Source: Litsea cubeba (taxonomy: Eukaryota > Streptophyta > Magnoliopsida > Laurales > Lauraceae). Taken from it: a stretch of 64,000 nucleotides of DNA. Made by a program: the position numbers and the translations under genes. The notes beneath the pieces were generated by a model, which had not been told where the DNA came from, ran no database searches, and saw nothing but the letters and a program-made list of their open reading frames with translations. The stretch's first letter is position 1. Each line of letters begins with the position of its first letter. Shown one piece after another: positions 31,873 to 43,910 of the stretch. Location: contig CM022949.1 in the NCBI GenBank assembly GCA_012931725.1, positions 56,563,852 to 56,627,851 of the forward strand, read 5' to 3'.

Positions 31873-34800
31873 TCAATCCAAATCAATTATCTCAGCTGTT
31901 GATACGTCTGGAGTTTCGAGCTCTTTGAATTGAACAATCCAATCCCTATATGGAGTCTCCCAACCATTCACACAAGGATGATGAAACTGTACCCACTTAT
32001 TTGCAATAGGCGGAATTGGATGACCGGGTATTAAAAATAATTGTACAAAATGATTTTCATTAACAAAACTTATTGTTCTCTCATTCCGAGAAGGCATCGG
32101 CACTGGCACAGATCGCAATGGAAGGAAAGTCAGACACTGTTCTATGCTCAAATGGTATAACACTAAATTATAACGAGATGCTATGAGATGTCTCATGTCA
32201 GGCATAGCCATCCAATAGTCCATCAATGGGTTGTCATCCATGTATGATAATGTTTCAACCAATTCCTCGATTCTATCATCTACCCCATATAATTGTTTGT
32301 AGTGGTCCACATGTGCAAGCAACTCTTGTAATAAATCTCTCCTGACCTGTCTCCATTCATCCTCGGCTAGGCCAACCAATCCAGCGATGGCTCTAAAGCC
32401 ACAATTACCATCAGCTGTAACGTCCTTTATAACTTTAATGTAAAGTCTTAACCTCACGGGAAATGAGAGCACATAATTATTGATGTTTTTTGACCTCGTA
32501 CGAATCGCCCTTATCTTTTCATTTCTCTTTGGTTTGCATTCCATTTGTCCTTTATTTTCAATATCTTTTATTGCAACTAATTTAGGAGAGTAGCTATCTT
32601 GTGCAGACGGTACCAACTCAAAAGCGCTTGGATCTCGTCTAGTTGAGGTGTCAACTTTCAAACTTGGTCTACCTCTTGTTCTTGATATTACTTCGGGTTC
32701 TATCAAATGAGTACTGTCTGGCATAGATAGCTCTCGTATCTTCTTTAGAAGTTGCAGTTTTCTCGTGGAATCATACTCATTGAGTCGTTTCTCAAGTAAC
32801 TCCAAATATGCCTTACAGTCCAAACCCATAGAAGAACTCATCATCGATGGGGCGGTTGGGAACAAATCAAGCTTACACCAATGCTGATGTACATAGCTCA
32901 GAGGAATAGGCCGCCCTTGACTTATATATTCTGCAATCTCATGCGCACAGGGTAATCTATGTGTGCGTCGAATAACATAACCACAAACACTTTTGTCAAT
33001 TCCAACTAGGTTGGCTCTCTTGGTTTCTGTTAAGATTTTTTCAAGTGCATTTTAGAGACATTACCATGAAGCTCTTTGTATTCTGCCGGTTTGAAATTAT
33101 GTTGCACAATTGTCTTACTTTTATCAAACGAAGCTTTGATTCTGGTATGCTGCAACTCAAGGAAACTGTGGATTTTAGACCAAACTGCTTCAAAATTTCC
33201 TTGACTTTATCCAAAATGCCTCTTGAGCTGTGTATGTGAACTCTCGGCCCTGCATAGGATTATTAAGAGGTTAGTTGTATTAATTAATAAGCATAAATCA
33301 AATAATTAGTATTTTTTTAAAATTACCTGTTTGAGGTAGTATTCCCAAAATGGATACAATTGTTTGTCAATGCGGAGACAAATCTCTCCTTGTAAGCATC
33401 CAACCAACTACCTTTCACATAATTGAGTGCATCAAGATACATGCTGAATTCATTATTTAGCTTACTGAGTTGTTCACCAAATTCCTCTCCTGTGGATGAA
33501 GACACCAATATATTCCAGCTCATAATAAACCTGTCCCATTTTTATTTCGTTTCGAACAACTTCTTGCATCTCGCTAATACATTTCTATTAATGTGCCGTT
33601 TGCATAATAAATGAGTAGCACCAGGGAATATTCTGTTAATGGCGTTCATGAGTGACAATTCTCTATCCATCACAATGACATTGGGAAGAATACCATCGCC
33701 AATAATAGAACGCAATATACCCACTGCCCATGCATAATTCTCTTCACGTTCTGCATGAAGGTATGCAAAGCATACAAAAAAAGTCATGTCTGTGGATGTG
33801 ACTCCAACAATCTCCAAAAGTGGCATGCGATAACGATTAGTCTTGTAAGTACAGTCCATTATCAAGACATGTGGAAATGCATGCAACAAATCTAAACTTT
33901 TTGGGTGCGTTCAAATTAAGTCAGTTACAATCTCGCTATCTTCACAATTCTTATGCCATTCAATGTAATCATGCTCTGCCAACTTACCAAACAGTTGTTG
34001 CATCTGACTTCTTCCACCCCGCTCATTAACTTTATATCTGTAGCGTGCATTGTATATTGTCTTCATTGTGGTTACGTTTAATTCACTTCTTTGTTTCAAC
34101 GTGACCAAAATTTCTTTTGGTCTAACCATGCTCTTCGACATATCAACCAGCAATTTTTTTTCCTTCTCTGATAATCTTCCTGCAAATGAATGCCCCTCTA
34201 AATATTCCGCGGCCGAATGGTTATGCACACCACATATGACCTCCAACATCCAATCAGCATTTGAGTCTAACTTTTTACCCTTTAGTGCGAAAGGACATCC
34301 ACATTTCTTTGAACTAGTTTGTTTGATCATTTTTCGCTTTTGGCCATCTTCTTGTTTATATTGTCCACTTCTCTCGCAAGCAAGGAGTACTCTAGCTTTG
34401 ACACCCACCCAAGCAGCATTTGAAACCTTTATCACAATGACAAATCTATTTTTCCTTCCTACTCCACGAGCCCAACTGATCAACGAATCGCGACTGTGAA
34501 ATATCTACAATAAATAAACAAATTTAATACGAATTTAGTAATAAATAAAAGTAATTTGAGTAATAAATTCACTCTTGGTCTTACCTCTTGAGTTATAAAC
34601 TCACTGGTATAATCCATGACAAAGTCCGATCCAACCTGACTTTCCTGCGTAGAGACCTGCATAATGTATAAATTAAATATAACTGTCCGGATATATACTT
34701 CTGAACATATGTAATATGTTCGGACGTACAGGACCGAACATATGTCATATGTTCGGATGTATATGTTCGAACATTTGTTATACGTTCGGATGTATATGTC

Positions 34801-35020
34801 CGAACATATGTCATATGTTCGGCCCTATATGTCGGAACATATGGTATATGTTCAGTCCTGAAAGACCGTACATATCGAGAGCTTGCAAGTTCCAGACGAG
34901 AAAAAAAATTAACAAAAGATACAAAATGCAAAAAAAAAAACTAATGAAACGTACCTTTCCACTACTGCTTTGATTAAAAGGCATCATTTGATTATTGCTT
35001 TCTTCCTTCTCTTCCTTCAT
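31873..35020 (-). pseudogene. MULE transposase-OTU gene of copy 2 (damaged; OTU part open)
   Basis: Exons by comparison with copy 1: 35020-34955, 34656-34585 (with a proper CAG acceptor, unlike copy 1), 34504-33327 and 33249-31873. The DNA-binding region and first two catalytic D residues are present. Breaks: TGA for tryptophan at 33913-33911, TAA for glutamate at 33544-33542, TAA near 33215, a one-base deletion near 33055, and a cysteine of the SWIM finger changed to tyrosine (~32985). Downstream, 32865-31873 is open for 330 codons and includes the OTU domain with ADGNCGFRAI and ENHFVQLF, so the protease residues are kept. Confidence 0.85.
34682..34878. repeat. 33-bp palindrome array A (copy 2)
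   Basis: Units start at 34701, 34734, 34767, 34800, 34833 and 34866, exactly 33 bp apart, inside intron 1 of the transposase gene, as in copy 1. Many units show ACATATGNCATATGT centres. Confidence 0.92.
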
Positions 35021-35267
35021 TGCACAATCAAATGGAGGAATGTAAGTGAAAGATGAGTTGCCTAAGGAAGATGGAGGAAGTGGAGATTGAGATAGGCTGC
35101 CCAGAAAAAGAAAATGAAAGAACGTGAGTGAAGATGAGTTGCCCAAGGAAGATGGAGGAAGTGGAGAGTGGCTCTTTAGGAAAAAAGAATGGAGATTGTG
35201 TGTGAAAAGAAAATTTGATTTGAGTTTTTATGGGATAATGACTATTTTAGTCATTTCATAAAGGGGT

Positions 35268-35699
35268 GGAGTTAAAAATCCAACATCCAACTCAGCAATG
35301 ACTAAAACCAATAAAAATAGAGTAAAAAAATGCCGAGCCAATAAGTGCTCATAAGAAAAGGTTCCCAAGCACAAGTACAAAACTTGAAATTAATCTGGTC
35401 CGCAGATAAAGTACAAACACCACAGTTGATTTGGACCATTTGGTTGATATATGAGAAATATCAGACAAGCCGTGAGCATTGGTGACTCACTGGCCTCCTC
35501 TGAAACTAAGTCAACTTGGCAAATGAGATCATTGTTAGTACCCATAATCATGCATGGAGGATGAGAAATTCTAAACAGAAAAACCAAAGTGAATAAATCA
35601 TTGGGAAATTTAACTGGGCATCATATAGTAGAATTTTCACCTACCTATCAAACTTAATTCTAGGGAAACGATGGTCCTATCTATATCTCCTCTCCTAAA
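35268..35699. other. Unassigned AT-rich stretch
   Basis: I recognise no gene or bounded element. It lies between the broken end of OTU-MULE copy 2 and a Helitron-like segment, and may be ULP-MULE intron or the result of the deletion that removed the MULE end. Confidence 0.4.
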
Positions 35700-36206
35700 T
35701 TCAGCAACAAATTATACTATATTAAGCTGAAGGGTTTTTGGATTGGATTTTGATCGGTTGTTTTGATTTTGAAACTACCATTATCCCAATTTTGCTCAAA
35801 CTTTGCACGTCCTTTCCCCACCTATATCCACTTCCCTCAGCTTTATCTCATGTAACCACCTATGCAACTCCCTTCTTATCTTTATCTCATGCAACCTCTC
35901 CTATCTTGCTTTTCCACTGTTCAAATTCTCCTTTTTATCTTTCTACAACAACTTGTCTGAATTGACTGCTGACATCGACTATACACCTAAATGTACATAT
36001 CAATTTCTATCATGGACATTAGAAAGATTCTGTTAGACTGCTCCATTTTACACTACCCCCAAGTGAGTCAAAAGCCTGGTATGTCATTCCTATGTCACTC
36101 TATCTTGAGTCAAGTTTTAAATTTATACAAATTTATTTTTTTTATATTTGTTTCTATGAATATTGCATGAAGGCGTGCCCGTGCTTTACACAGGTTATTG
36201 TACTAG
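35700..36206 (+). mobile_element. Helitron-like non-autonomous element (tentative)
   Basis: The right end has a short GC-rich hairpin (CCCGTG...CACAGG, ~36179-36193) followed within about 10 bp by CTAG|T, the usual plant Helitron 3' end with T as next base. Near the left, ATACTATATTAAGCTGAAGG resembles a common Helitron 5' segment, but the exact TC start and flanking A are not clear. Confidence 0.35.
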
Positions 36207-36249
36207 TACATGTTATAACAAAGGCCTAACGCATGTTATTTCCTCTTAC

Positions 36250-37191
36250 TAGGAAGAACAAAATCGGACCGCAGACCGGGCCGGACCATAAAGCCGGACC
36301 GGACTGGATTTGTGGTTTTACTGCTACAAATCCGAACCGGACCAGACCGGATTTGGAAAACTGGTTATATCCGGTCTGGTCCGGTTCAGGCCTTTTGGGG
36401 TCTAGTCCGGTCCAGACCGGATTTATTAATATAAATAAATAATAAATACTTTTTTTAAATGGACCTCTGATTATGTGGTGACCCAAAGGACCAACCCGAA
36501 AAATCCAAGTATGGACCTTTTATGGGACCCAATTGATAATCAGATCTTATTCTGAGTCCAATCAGCTCCGGACCTAAATACTTGAATACAGGTGTATTTA
36601 GTGTAACATTGTTATTGATTAAATATAAATTATATGGTAATAGTAATATGTTGAGCTTTGAATTGGGTCGTACGTAGGTCTGGGTCCAATTAGTCCCACT
36701 AGAGACGTCAGGGGGGAAAAACATTCTCTCTCTAGTCTGGGTATTTCAAGGTTTCACCCAAACAACAATAAATGGTTATGAATCAAACCTGGCTTCATAT
36801 GGCTACAAACTGAGACCATGGCCCTACTGAAATCCATAGATCCATTATTCAGCGCACCTAGAGATGAGTCTTAACACCAGGCCTAATGGCCTATAACATG
36901 GACAAGGCACCATGGACGTATTTAAATCATGAGAATTGAAACAACATTGTGGGCTATATACATTGTGTCAAACACCAAACACAGCCAACATTATGGGCTA
37001 TATACATTGTGGGCTAGATACCATATGTGAGCTGAAAATGAAAAAAAAAAGCTTAGGAAAAAAAAATGAAACCGGTCTGGACCACTTATAAGTGGTCCAA
37101 CCGGACCGTTTCGGACCAGATCGGACTGGAAATCCGATCCGACTGGATTCCGGTCCAAAAATCAGATCGGGAATCCGGTTGTGCAGCCCTA
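36250..37191. mobile_element. Non-autonomous hAT element
   Basis: It has a perfect 8-bp TSD, CCTCTTAC, at 36242-36249 and 37192-37199. The left tip TAGGAAGAACAAAATCGG corresponds loosely to the inverse of the right tip, TAGGGCTGCACAACCGG. The subterminal regions are full of CCGGACC/GGTCCGG repeats in both orientations, a style common in plant hAT derivatives. No transposase is seen. Confidence 0.88.
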
Positions 37192-37355
37192 CCTCTTACA
37201 TTATTCGAGAACTAGTACAATGTCCATAAAAAGAAATTCAAGTGGCTATTAGTGTACATGTTTGCAATTATTGAATCCACAAGCACCAACCTTGTTCCGA
37301 ATGTAGATGCACTTCAACAGTCTGTACAGGTCCCATATTAATTGGCCAACTGATA

Positions 37356-37939
37356 CATTTGATATTTTGCAGGTTCATGAAGACAACAACAACGATACTT
37401 CCAAGGGACTCCTCTTCTAGCAAACAAATCATATCTCGGAGGGAATTCTTTGAGGAGAGGTATAAAATAAAGATAAATCTATTCTCTATTTATAATCTCA
37501 ATATCTTAGTTTTGTTGTATTGTCCATGGAGTTGGTTCAATGGTTATTGTTCTTACCAGGAATTCGGACAAATGAGATGTATCCCAACAAACCCCGACAA
37601 AGATATATGGGTGCTTATAGAAACTCAAAAGCAATACGTACGTAGAACAGGTCTACACCACTTGGAAAGCATAGATCGTATGGTCATAGACCATGCCTTG
37701 ATAACAACTTTGATTGAGAGGTGGCGTCCAGAAATAAATTCATTTCATCTGCCAACCGAGGAAGCAACTATAACACTTGAAGACATTGCTTATATCTATG
37801 GCTTATCAGTCGATGGCCCGGTCATAACCGGACGGACTTTCTCAGGTAGATTAGTTGAGCCAGTTTGTCAAGAGTTGCTTGGGATCACGCCACAGAAGAA
37901 GCAAGACTATGTTGGCATAACGATAAAATCCAAGTGGAT
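37356..37939 (+). pseudogene. PMD gene of the ULP-MULE, N-terminal part (cut by Tekay insertion)
   Basis: An acceptor TTTTGCAG precedes the exon at 37372. A likely intron (GTATAAAAT to TTACCAG, ~37459-37560) separates an EFFEER end from GQMRCIPTNPDKD. The plant mobile domain follows: LIERWRPEINSFHLPTEEAT, ITLEDIAYIYGLSVDG and a VCQELLG block. The frame is cut at KSKWI by the Tekay LTR (TSD TGGAT at 37935-37939) and resumes at 50752. It is a different PMD subfamily from that of the OTU-MULE. Confidence 0.8.
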
Positions 37940-40900
37940 TGTCACAACCCCGAACCGAAACCTGGAGCCGCGACGATAACTGTATACAATTTAGATTAAT
38001 CTTTCCTTTGTTCTTTGGTTTCCCACAGGTTCCTGCGGTGAGGGTTCCATACATTCGAATCACTTCACGATCACATAAGAGTATATATTTGCGAAAGCGT
38101 GTAGCAAATGCACAATTAGTATCATACATAAGATTGAGTATAAAAGAACTCACATCAGATGGAGAAACATAACTAGCATACTCATAGTTAAGGTTTCAAG
38201 TTAAACAAACATAAACATATAGTTAAGTCTTACATGTCCCAAAAGATAGCCAACAAAGGCTATTAACAATTACCAAAAGATAAAAGATTAGTTCCCAAAA
38301 TATCATGCGTCTTAAGACCCAACCCGACGTCTAAATGACATCGTTGGGCTGCCACTCTCGTTCAACCGGCTGTCCTACAACTGCCTCCTTATGGTTCTCT
38401 TCAAGGGAAACGAAACCTGGATCTGAGCACCAAAACGAAAGGGTTAGACATGACGGTCTGGCAGGCAAAGGAATGAAGTATAATCATGTTATAAATCAAT
38501 AGTTTTGAAATAAATAGAACAACATGTACGATAAAGAGAATTGTATAAAACAAAACATTTGAATACAATATCATTTATAAGATCCATTCATAAATCAAGA
38601 TGACCATTAGATAACGATACCTTGGCAAGCACATATAGCTCCATTCTCTGTCACACGAAGTGACGAGAGCACTCAAGATTCTCTGTCACACAAAGTTGAA
38701 GGGAGACACTATCATAACATAATTTGCAGTAGCTCAGTAAATTGAGGACCACACACGAATCCCGCCGCGGAACGGGCTAAATAAACAAGTAAGCACGTAC
38801 GTATTTACCAATCCAATGTTGGTACAAGATTTAAGGACCCAAGGCAGTTGATCAGACCGGCAATGGTCGTCCAAGCTGAGTGGAGTCGACACTAAAATAC
38901 ACACTTTCAAAACAAAGTTTGACACTTCAAAATTTGGAAACTACTCATTCTAAATCAAGTACATGCACTCTTGTTGTCTTTGGCTCATGGGCTCACACTA
39001 CATAGCTCTGGCCCCATCTTGCCTCAAGGTTTTGTTCTCAAAATAGTATTCCCGACACGATGTGTATAAAAAAAAAACACCATTCACTCAATAATTCCCA
39101 AATGGGGTTTTAAAATAAAAACCTTGGAAATATTTCTCTTCAAATCAATACGAATTACAAGACAAGAGATTGGTTTCATAAATCATAATTTTTCATCAAT
39201 ACCTTGAGACCATAATCATCGAACCATATAAACTTTGAAATCCCCTATCGATCATTCGTTTAGATGGTGCCCAATTCTTAAACGACATTAAGGATATCAA
39301 GGTGTATACTTCGACCAAGGAGGGTCCATAAGTGATTGGGATAGAAAACCCTTCCATTTCCTTTCAATCCTAAAAGATCTGGTGAATTTCGGTCACCTTT
39401 CGGCTGGCTGTTGGTTAGTCGACAAGGGTCAAGTCGGTTAACCGACATGCTGACCGACAGCTAGCCGAGCATCAGGATCAGGGAGAAGAACAGCTTCTGG
39501 AAATGGAACCAAAGAGGTGTCGGTTAGCTGACACTTCAGCATCGGAAATTTTCAGCTCTCGGGAAAGTGAGCCGAGCTGGTTCGGTCACCTGTCGGTTGG
39601 CCGAAGTCTGACCGACAGCTAACTGTCGTTGTTGCGGGACTGATTTTCTGAAGTTTTTTCAGTCCTTTCTTTTCTCCAAACATTTCTCATTTCAACACAG
39701 AGTTTCTCTGCAATAAACCAAGTTAAAAGCTCCTCCATTTCACCAATCTAACACTCCCAATTTATCATTTAAAATCCAACCAACCAAACCTCTTTCCATC
39801 ACTTCCAAATTCCAAGAATCCAAACATAAAAATTCCAATTTAACTGAAATCATTCTCAAGAGAGAATTCAATGAAATAAATCAAAATAGATTTCAATGAA
39901 ATGAGATAAAACATATGTTTAGTAAACTAAACCTCAAACTAAAACAAGATTAACATAATAGATTCAAAAGCAAGAAATCAAGATGAAACAATAAATAAAC
40001 ACATGCATATTCATATTTCATTCATTCACTCGCCTTAGGTCCAAAATGCACTCAAATGAATCTCCCAAACACACCTCTCTCAGCTGAAACTCCAAGCTAC
40101 AAAATCCATGAAAACCCATCTCAAGAAAAATCCCAGATTTTTTAAATAAAAGGGGTTCTTCAAGAACCATTTTGCATGCATGTTAAAAAGCTTCGCTAAG
40201 GTTTAGAGAACCCATAGCTAAGAGAAGAAGGTCAGGCCTTACCTCTAACAGTCCTAACAAGGGATAGAAACCTCTGGATGAAGATGAACCCATCTGAAAA
40301 GTTTTGAAAACAGTACCAATAGAAAGCTTGAGATAAGGAGAAGGGATTTGTGAAATCCAATCTTCAATTAGCATACAAGAAGGTAGACATGCAGAGGAGA
40401 GAAGTTGTGAAGAGGGAAGGAAAAGAGCTCTCTTTGTTACAGCTCCAACAGGAAACGAAATGAAGAAAAAGATGATTGTCAACGTGGGTTTCTCTTTTAA
40501 GTTGGGTGGGATGTGGGTCCCACTAGGTCAAACAACTTCAAGGCTTAAAAAACATCATCTTGTGGGTCCCGGATGAGATCGATAAAAGAGAGTAAAACGA
40601 TTGTCGAAATATCTAGTTTCCAAAAATATAATTTTTACATGATTTTTCAAATATTGAAATTCATGCACAGATTTCAAGGTGAAAAGCCTGTTTTACCCTT
40701 TTTGTTGAAAAATGCGATTTCTGAGTCTCGAAAACGAACGAAGAGAACATAAAAGTTGTAAATGCTATTTTTAAAAATCAAGAGGATTAAAAATCATAAT
40801 TTTCCAAAAATTAAGAATGATTTCCCTAGCACGCATACGGGTCTCACGGGCTAAAATCAACGACTCTCGAAAATTCCCAAAGCCATGGAAAATCTATCGA

Positions 40901-40997
40901 GCTCACAATCTAGGCTAAACGTCATCTAATCGTGCTTTTGATCTAATCTCGGCTTAAAACGATGCTAAACAAAGCAAACCTGGGTCGGGGTCTGACA
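37940..40997 (-). repeat. 3' LTR of the Tekay element
   Basis: 3058 bp. Its middle (39395-39645) is dense in GTCGGTT/AACCGAC and CTAGCCGA motifs in both orientations, including a full GTCGGTTAACCGAC palindrome near 39437-39450. Confidence 0.92.
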
Positions 40998-41012
40998 TCC
41001 TCCACCCCTTAA
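40998..41012 (-). promoter_or_regulatory. Polypurine tract of the Tekay element
   Basis: Minus-strand TTTAAGGGGTGGAGGA-type run directly before the LTR terminus TGTCAG. Confidence 0.7.
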
Positions 41013-41039
41013 AGCATTTGGTCCTCCAAATGAATACTA

Positions 41040-43905
41040 ACCTCTGACAATAAGTGAGGATACTTCTTCTGCACTTGATCAAGAAGTTACCATGTCGCTT
41101 TTTCCGGCCCGTGATTTTTCCAAAGCACTTTCACCCAATGAATTTCCGTGTCCTCAGCTCTTGGTCCTTCTTGTCAATAATCTCAATCGGTTTCTCAACA
41201 TAGGTGGCATCTTCTCGAATTTCCAACGGTTCATGGTGCAACACATGTGACGGGTCTGAAACATACTTTCTCAACATGGAGACATGAAACACGTTATGTA
41301 TACCCGAAAGCTCTGGCGGTAGGGCGAGTCTGTAAGCCACTTCACCGATGCGACTCAAAATTTCATATAGTCCAATGTATCTCCTAGACAATTTGCCCCT
41401 TTGCCCAAACCTCAAGGTTCTGACTGGTGACACTTTCTAGAAAAACCTTGTCTCCTACTTAAAACTGTAGATCTTTCCTCCGGTCATCTGCATAGCTCTT
41501 CTGTCTGCTTCTGGCAACCTTCAACCTCTCATGTATTATCTTAATTTTATCACTTGTCTCCCCAATCAAAGTTGGTCCATGAAAGCTTCGTTCTCCGACT
41601 TCTTCCCAACACACAGGAGTTATGCATCTTCTATCATACAATGCCTCAAAAGGTGTCATTCCAATACTCGAGTGGTAGCTATTATTGTATGCAAACTCAC
41701 AAAGTGGCAAACTCTCATCCCATTGGGTCTTGAAATCCAATACATAAGCGCGTAGCATGTCTTCTAGTGTCTGTATAGTTCTCTCCGACCGCCCATCTGT
41801 CCGAGGATGATACGCTGTGCTGAACTGAAGCTTTGTGCCCATAGACTCATGCAAAGTCTTCCAAAACCTCGAGACGAATCTGTTATCTCGGTCTGATGTG
41901 ATAGAGATTGGTTGACCATGACGACTGGCAATTTCATTGACAAATGTCTCTGTAAGAGGTAACATGTACATCTTCTTTCCCGTCTTCATCGGAAGGAAAT
42001 GTGCCGATTTCGTGAGACGGTCGACAATAACCCATATCGCATTATTCCCTTTGCTAGTAGTGGGTAAGCCTGAGATAAAATCCATCGTGAGATGCTCCCA
42101 TTTCCACTGAGGAATCTCTAATGGTTGCAAAAGACCTGAAGGCTTCTGATGTTCTGCTTTTATCAATGGGCAAGTCATGCACCTTTCATTCCCTTTGCTG
42201 GTAAGTCATTTCTCTCTTCATGTTATTCCACCAAAATCGATTCTTCAAGTTATGATATATTTTTGTACTCCCCGGGTGCATGGAATACTTCGTGTTATGA
42301 GCTTAAACCATGATTTCCTTTCTCAAATCCTCAATATTTGGAACACAAAGCCGGTCACGGAAGTATAACACTCCATCTACAATCAGAAAATCTAGACGTT
42401 CTGCTATGTTATTCACATTCTTGGCCAAATCTGGGTCTTGCAACTGATTCTCCTTGATTTTTCAGATGAAGGTAGGCTATGACACTGACATGTTTGCTAT
42501 CATCACACCCTTTCTTAACGGTTGAAAATCAACACCCAAGTCTTCAAACTGATAAAAAATACAAGTTCCTTGCAAACTGCCCATATTCCCATATTTATGC
42601 TCAAAGCATTTGCAACTACATTAACCTTCCCTGGATCATAATCTTTAATATACTCCATCCATCTCCTCTGCCTCATGTTCAATTCCTTTTGAGAAAATAA
42701 ATATTGTAAGCTTCGATGGTCCGAATGAACTTCAAATTTCTCCCCATAGAGATAATGTCTTCACATCTTCAATGCAAAGACGACTGCTGCCAACTCTAAG
42801 TCATGCGTTGTATAATTTCTCACATGTTCTTTCAACTGCCTCGAGCCATAAGCAATGACTTTGCCATCTTGCATCAATACATAACCGAGTCCCACATTCG
42901 AAGCATCTGTATAAATTACAAATCCACCGCTGCCCGATGGTAATGTGAGAATAGGTGTTGTGGTTAATCTCTTTTTCAACTCTTCAAATCTAGCTTCACA
43001 TTTCTCATTCCAGACAAAAGGTACATTTTTTCGGGTTAGTTTGGTAAGAGGCGCTGCAATAGATGAAAATCCCTGCACAAACCTTCTATAGTAACCTGCT
43101 AAACCCAGAAAACTTCTGATTTCAGTCACATTTTTCGGCCTTTCCCACTTGATAATTGCCTCAATCTTGGCTGGGTCAACTGCTAAACCTTCTTTGAAGA
43201 TGATGTGGCCTAGCAAAGCAACTTGTTCTAGCCAAAATTCACACTTCCCAAGTTTCGCATAAAGCTGATTATCTCGTAGAAGTTGCAGTGAAGTTCTCAA
43301 ATGCTGTTCATGATCTTCCTTGGACTTAGAGTACACCAGATTATCGTCAATAAAAACAACTGTGAATTTATCCAAGTGTGGTGCAAAGATCTTGTTCATT
43401 AAAGCCATGAACACTGTCGGTGCATTTGTCAGTCCAAATGGCATCACTAAGACTCGTAATGCCCATATCTGGTCCTGAAAGCTGTCTTTAGAACATCTGA
43501 TTCTCTGACTCTCAACTGATGGTAGCCGGACCGTAAGTCAATCTTCGAAAAATACGCTGCTCCTTGCAACTGATCAAAAAGTTCATCTATTCTCGGCAAT
43601 GGATATTTATTTTTGATGGTAACCTGGTTCATTCTCTTGTAGTCAATACACATCCTCAAGTTGCCATCCTTCTTCTTAACAAATAAAACTGGAGCTCCCC
43701 ATGGTGATACACTTGGTCTGATAAAACCCTTTTCTAACAACTCTTGCAACTGTATCTTCAATTCACCCAATTCAGTTGGAGTCATTCTGTAGGGTGCAAT
43801 AGAAATTGGAGAAGTCTCCGGCAATAGCTCGATTGTAGAATCAATCTCTCGAGTTGGTGGCAAACCTGGAATCTCCTCTGGAAAAATATCTGGAAATTCA
43901 CACAC
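41040..43905 (-). pseudogene. Tekay pol remnant: RT, RNase H, integrase, chromodomain
   Basis: The RT N-terminus (43905-43447) carries CEFPDIFPEE, FVKKKDGNLRMCIDYKRMNQ and SKIDLRSGYHQLR, then a frameshift. 43447-42761 continues with MPFGLTNAPTVF, VFIDDNLVYS (catalytic DD present) and the RNase H start FVIYTDASN. The integrase (42178-41459) has D in LTMDFISG, D in TSDRDNRF and E in DGRSERTIQ. 41433-41131 is the C-terminal Del/Tekay segment (HNVFHVSMLRKYV), followed after a frameshift by VKVLWKNHGPEKATW, a chromodomain signature, cut by TAA. In-frame stops and frame changes mean no functional product. Confidence 0.9.
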
Positions 43906-43910
43906 AACAG

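Larger units (their letters stand above)
28655..35267. mobile_element. OTU-MULE copy 2, inverted and truncated at its transposase end
   Basis: It starts GAGTGCTGCTACTGGCGCAC, matching the PMD-side terminus of copy 1, and is collinear with copy 1 in reverse orientation: PMD gene (+), then transposase-OTU gene (-). Similarity to copy 1 stops at about 35267, right after TTTCATAAAGGGGT; the last ~90 bp, with the second terminal repeat, is missing and no matching TSD can be found. Without one terminus it should be immobile. All three 33-bp arrays are present. Confidence 0.88.
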
